Positions 61,890 to 64,000 of a stretch of DNA of 64,000 bases are shown here, piece by piece. Under the pieces are notes generated by a model. That model had not been told where the DNA came from, searched no databases, and saw nothing but the letters and a program-made list of their open reading frames with translations. The stretch spans positions 142,916,823 to 142,980,822 of the forward strand of contig NC_064822.1 in assembly GCF_024166365.1 (NCBI RefSeq), read 5' to 3'. Position 1 is the stretch's first letter. The number at the start of each line of letters is the position of its first letter. The translations under genes and the position numbers were made by a program. Source of the DNA: Elephas maximus indicus. Its lineage: Eukaryota > Chordata > Mammalia > Proboscidea > Elephantidae.

Positions 61890-62123
61890 GCTAGAAAAAG
61901 ACAGCGTGTTTGGTAAAGAAGAGGTTCAGTGAAAACGAAGGGAAACCCTCTATGAGATGGGTTGATACAATAGCTGCAACAATGAGCTCAGACAGACCAA
62001 CAATCGTGAGGATTATACAGGACTGATCAGAATTTTGTGCTGTTATACACATTTTTTTTTTTTTTTTATACACAAAGTCGCTATGAGTTGGAACCAACTC
62101 TATGGCCCCTAACAACAACAGGG
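61890..62123 (+). mobile_element. RTE LINE 3' end with an inserted poly(T) tract
   Basis: Sense RTE 3' end: aagacagcgtgtttggtaaag, gagatgggttgatacaatagc, gtcgctatgagttggaacca and tggcccctaacaacaaca. A poly(T) tract at 62052-62067 flanked by ttatacac repeats interrupts it. Confidence 0.85.
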
Positions 62124-64000
62124 GATAATAAAGAATACAGATGTTATCTTTTGCCACTACATATTTTCAACATCACATCAATATTTTCTTTGAACCTTGA
62201 AGAGAGCTGAATATAGAGAAAAAAACCTTTAAAAATCTGTGTACATAGGCGTTCATACAAAACTGAAATGGCCTTCTAGAAAGTAAGAAGAACTGGGAAA
62301 GACTTTGCTAGTGAGTTTTTCCTTCCTGCAGATATGGCTATTTGCTAAAACAAAGAACACAATCAAAACTGGAGAGCATATGCCAATAGTAGGTGTTCCC
62401 CAAAAGAAAAAAGAAACTTTAACTTTGCAGAGGTCAAGGGCAAAGATTTGTGATGGCCATTTCATTGCAGAAACACGGCTTAAAGAGTAGGCAACATTTT
62501 CCTAACTTGAACTTATCTGAAAATTACGTGGTTCAGATATTTTATACTAACATGCACATATTCAGTTTAACTTCCATGGTAAAATATGCCATTAGGGAAT
62601 AAAAAAAAAGTTTAAAATTTAATCTGATGTAAGAGCCATTGCTGATAGGAAGATGATTTAGCTAACCTAGTTCTGCTTAGATCTCTATGGAGTTTGAAAT
62701 TTTGTCCATTGAGTTCTCTTATTTCAGGCCTATAGGGAAGCCTCTACTCCCCTTTTTATCCCACACTTTATAAATCGTTGTTGTAATCTTTGCTTTGTTC
62801 AAATGCATGTTAGCCGCCACAGATTTTCAAGGGGTATTTGGCATGGTGCCTTTGATATCTTCAGTATAAGTAACACTTCGGGAAAATGCTGCTAATTACA
62901 TGTTATTTCATTTAGCACCTCAGTGCTATGGTTTAGATACATTATTATTCCTATTTTAAAGACAAGGAAAATGTGGCTTGGAACAGTTGTGCCCAAAGCC
63001 ACTCGTCTGGAAACTGGTAGAGCTGCAACTTAAACATAGTCTGACTCCATTCATGGCACTTGCAACAGCTTAAGATTCTTAACTGTGACTTATTACAGTG
63101 TTAAGGCCTAACCCTGCCTTAACCTTTCTACCAGTGGGGTATCACCACATTCTTTTATCATTCTTGGACTAGATGCCCTCTAAGCTTCTTCCAAAGCTAA
63201 AAGTCTAGATTTCATTAATACAGATTTATTGAACACCGTCATTCTACTGAGCTACCATTGGTTTAGCACCACTGGTAGGCGAGGTCAGAATAAGGAAAAT
63301 GTGGGAGGGTACATGGGTGGAGAGCATTATGAGAAGGTTTAGCAAATACAGAGGATGTCATCAGAAGCTTGGATGAGGGTAGGGTGGTAAAGATATTTTT
63401 CAGGAAAATGAGTCTTAGGTAGTAAGCCTGGCTATTGATTGGTAAGAAGTTAACTTATAGAATGAATTGACAAAGACAGTCTGTTTTTGATAATTCTGTA
63501 GTAATACCAAGACTAAGACAACCTCATATTTTTGTTCAGATACACTCCAGAGTCCTGAGAGCTCCATTTGTTTTTCTGAGAATATCTGCCATCCAAACAC
63601 CAGGCCCCTTCTGCAAGATGACTCTAATGTTTCATTTGTTTATATGGCTGTGTCTTTTGTTTTGTGATCCTTGAGCATAGGCTCATATTCCCAGATTTTT
63701 CACATAGCCTATTTTTATAAGTTTTTTATAAACCAAGAGATTTTGCAAATACATGTTTGCCAAATGAATTAACTAATTTATCTAGTTTTTACAGAAATTA
63801 CCCACTCTTTCAAGTGGCCGCAACACTTGTATGTTTCTCCTATTTCCATCTCTACATTCCACTTCCTCTTATTTTTTTTCATTTCCCCTTCTTTCTGTGT
63901 TCAAGAGCTAGAACCCAGCTCAAAGGGAGGGATCCCTCTGTATTTGTTTAGTGTGATTGGGGTTCTATATTGGCAATACTGCTCTCTGAGCAAGACATGC
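62124..64000. other. Intron 20 continuing past the window
   Basis: 62930-63060 is MIR-like (ttcctattttaaagacaagg). No further exon recognised; the gene continues to the right. Confidence 0.45.

Noticed and set aside
61265..64000. Next PTPRQ exon (rest of FN3-12)
   Set aside because: No stretch matching the expected peptide with splice sites was seen; it must lie to the right.
1..64000. CRISPR arrays, operons, bacterial-type signals
   Set aside because: Sequence is vertebrate nuclear DNA; repeats are dispersed retroelements, not regularly spaced arrays.

Overview
Vertebrate nuclear DNA, almost certainly from an afrotherian mammal and most likely an elephant. More than twenty copies of a tRNA/RTE-type SINE (AfroSINE; hallmark 'gccctggtggcacagtggttaag') are present, together with RTE (BovB-like) LINEs that share their 3' end with that SINE, and L1 elements. 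Older mammalian repeats (MIR, L2, MER5A, MER20) fill much of the rest. Coding sequence is limited to short exons with gt/ag borders.

One gene runs left to right across the window. I trace 20 exons (6141-61264) whose splice phases all agree. They join into a single open frame of 3645 nt (1215 codons) with no stop. The last exons (60277-61264) match my memory of the start of PTPRQ, the receptor-type phosphatase (phosphatidylinositol phosphatase) of inner-ear hair bundles and kidney. The 18 exons before them encode 1102 residues that are not in the rodent/human PTPRQ I remember: a signal-peptide-like start, two FN3 domains, a C-type-lectin-like domain (CTLD), then eight and a half more FN3 domains. 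The exon encoding the familiar PTPRQ start ([18 protein letters not shown]) is also here, at 59835-59888, inside the intron that splits FN3 domain 11. The locus therefore seems to offer two N-termini: a long CTLD-containing form, and the familiar short form, which begins with half an FN3 domain. The transmembrane and phosphatase parts lie beyond the right edge.

Layout: 1-5382 antisense near-full-length L1 (cut by the edge) abutting an RTE fragment; 6141-6188 first coding exon; 10.8-12.2 kb FN3-1 and FN3-2; 13.2-15.8 kb antisense L1; 16.2-19.3 kb CTLD; 19.4-32.7 kb FN3-3 to FN3-8; 36.3-52.0 kb FN3-9, split by a 15.5-kb intron full of RTE copies (one near full length at 39141-42249, one with a 5' inversion at 45017-46832); 53.4 kb FN3-10; 59.3-60.4 kb FN3-11 with the alternative first exon between its halves; 61.0 kb first part of FN3-12. 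No RNA gene, CRISPR array or second protein-coding gene was found. All five L1 pieces lie antisense to the gene.
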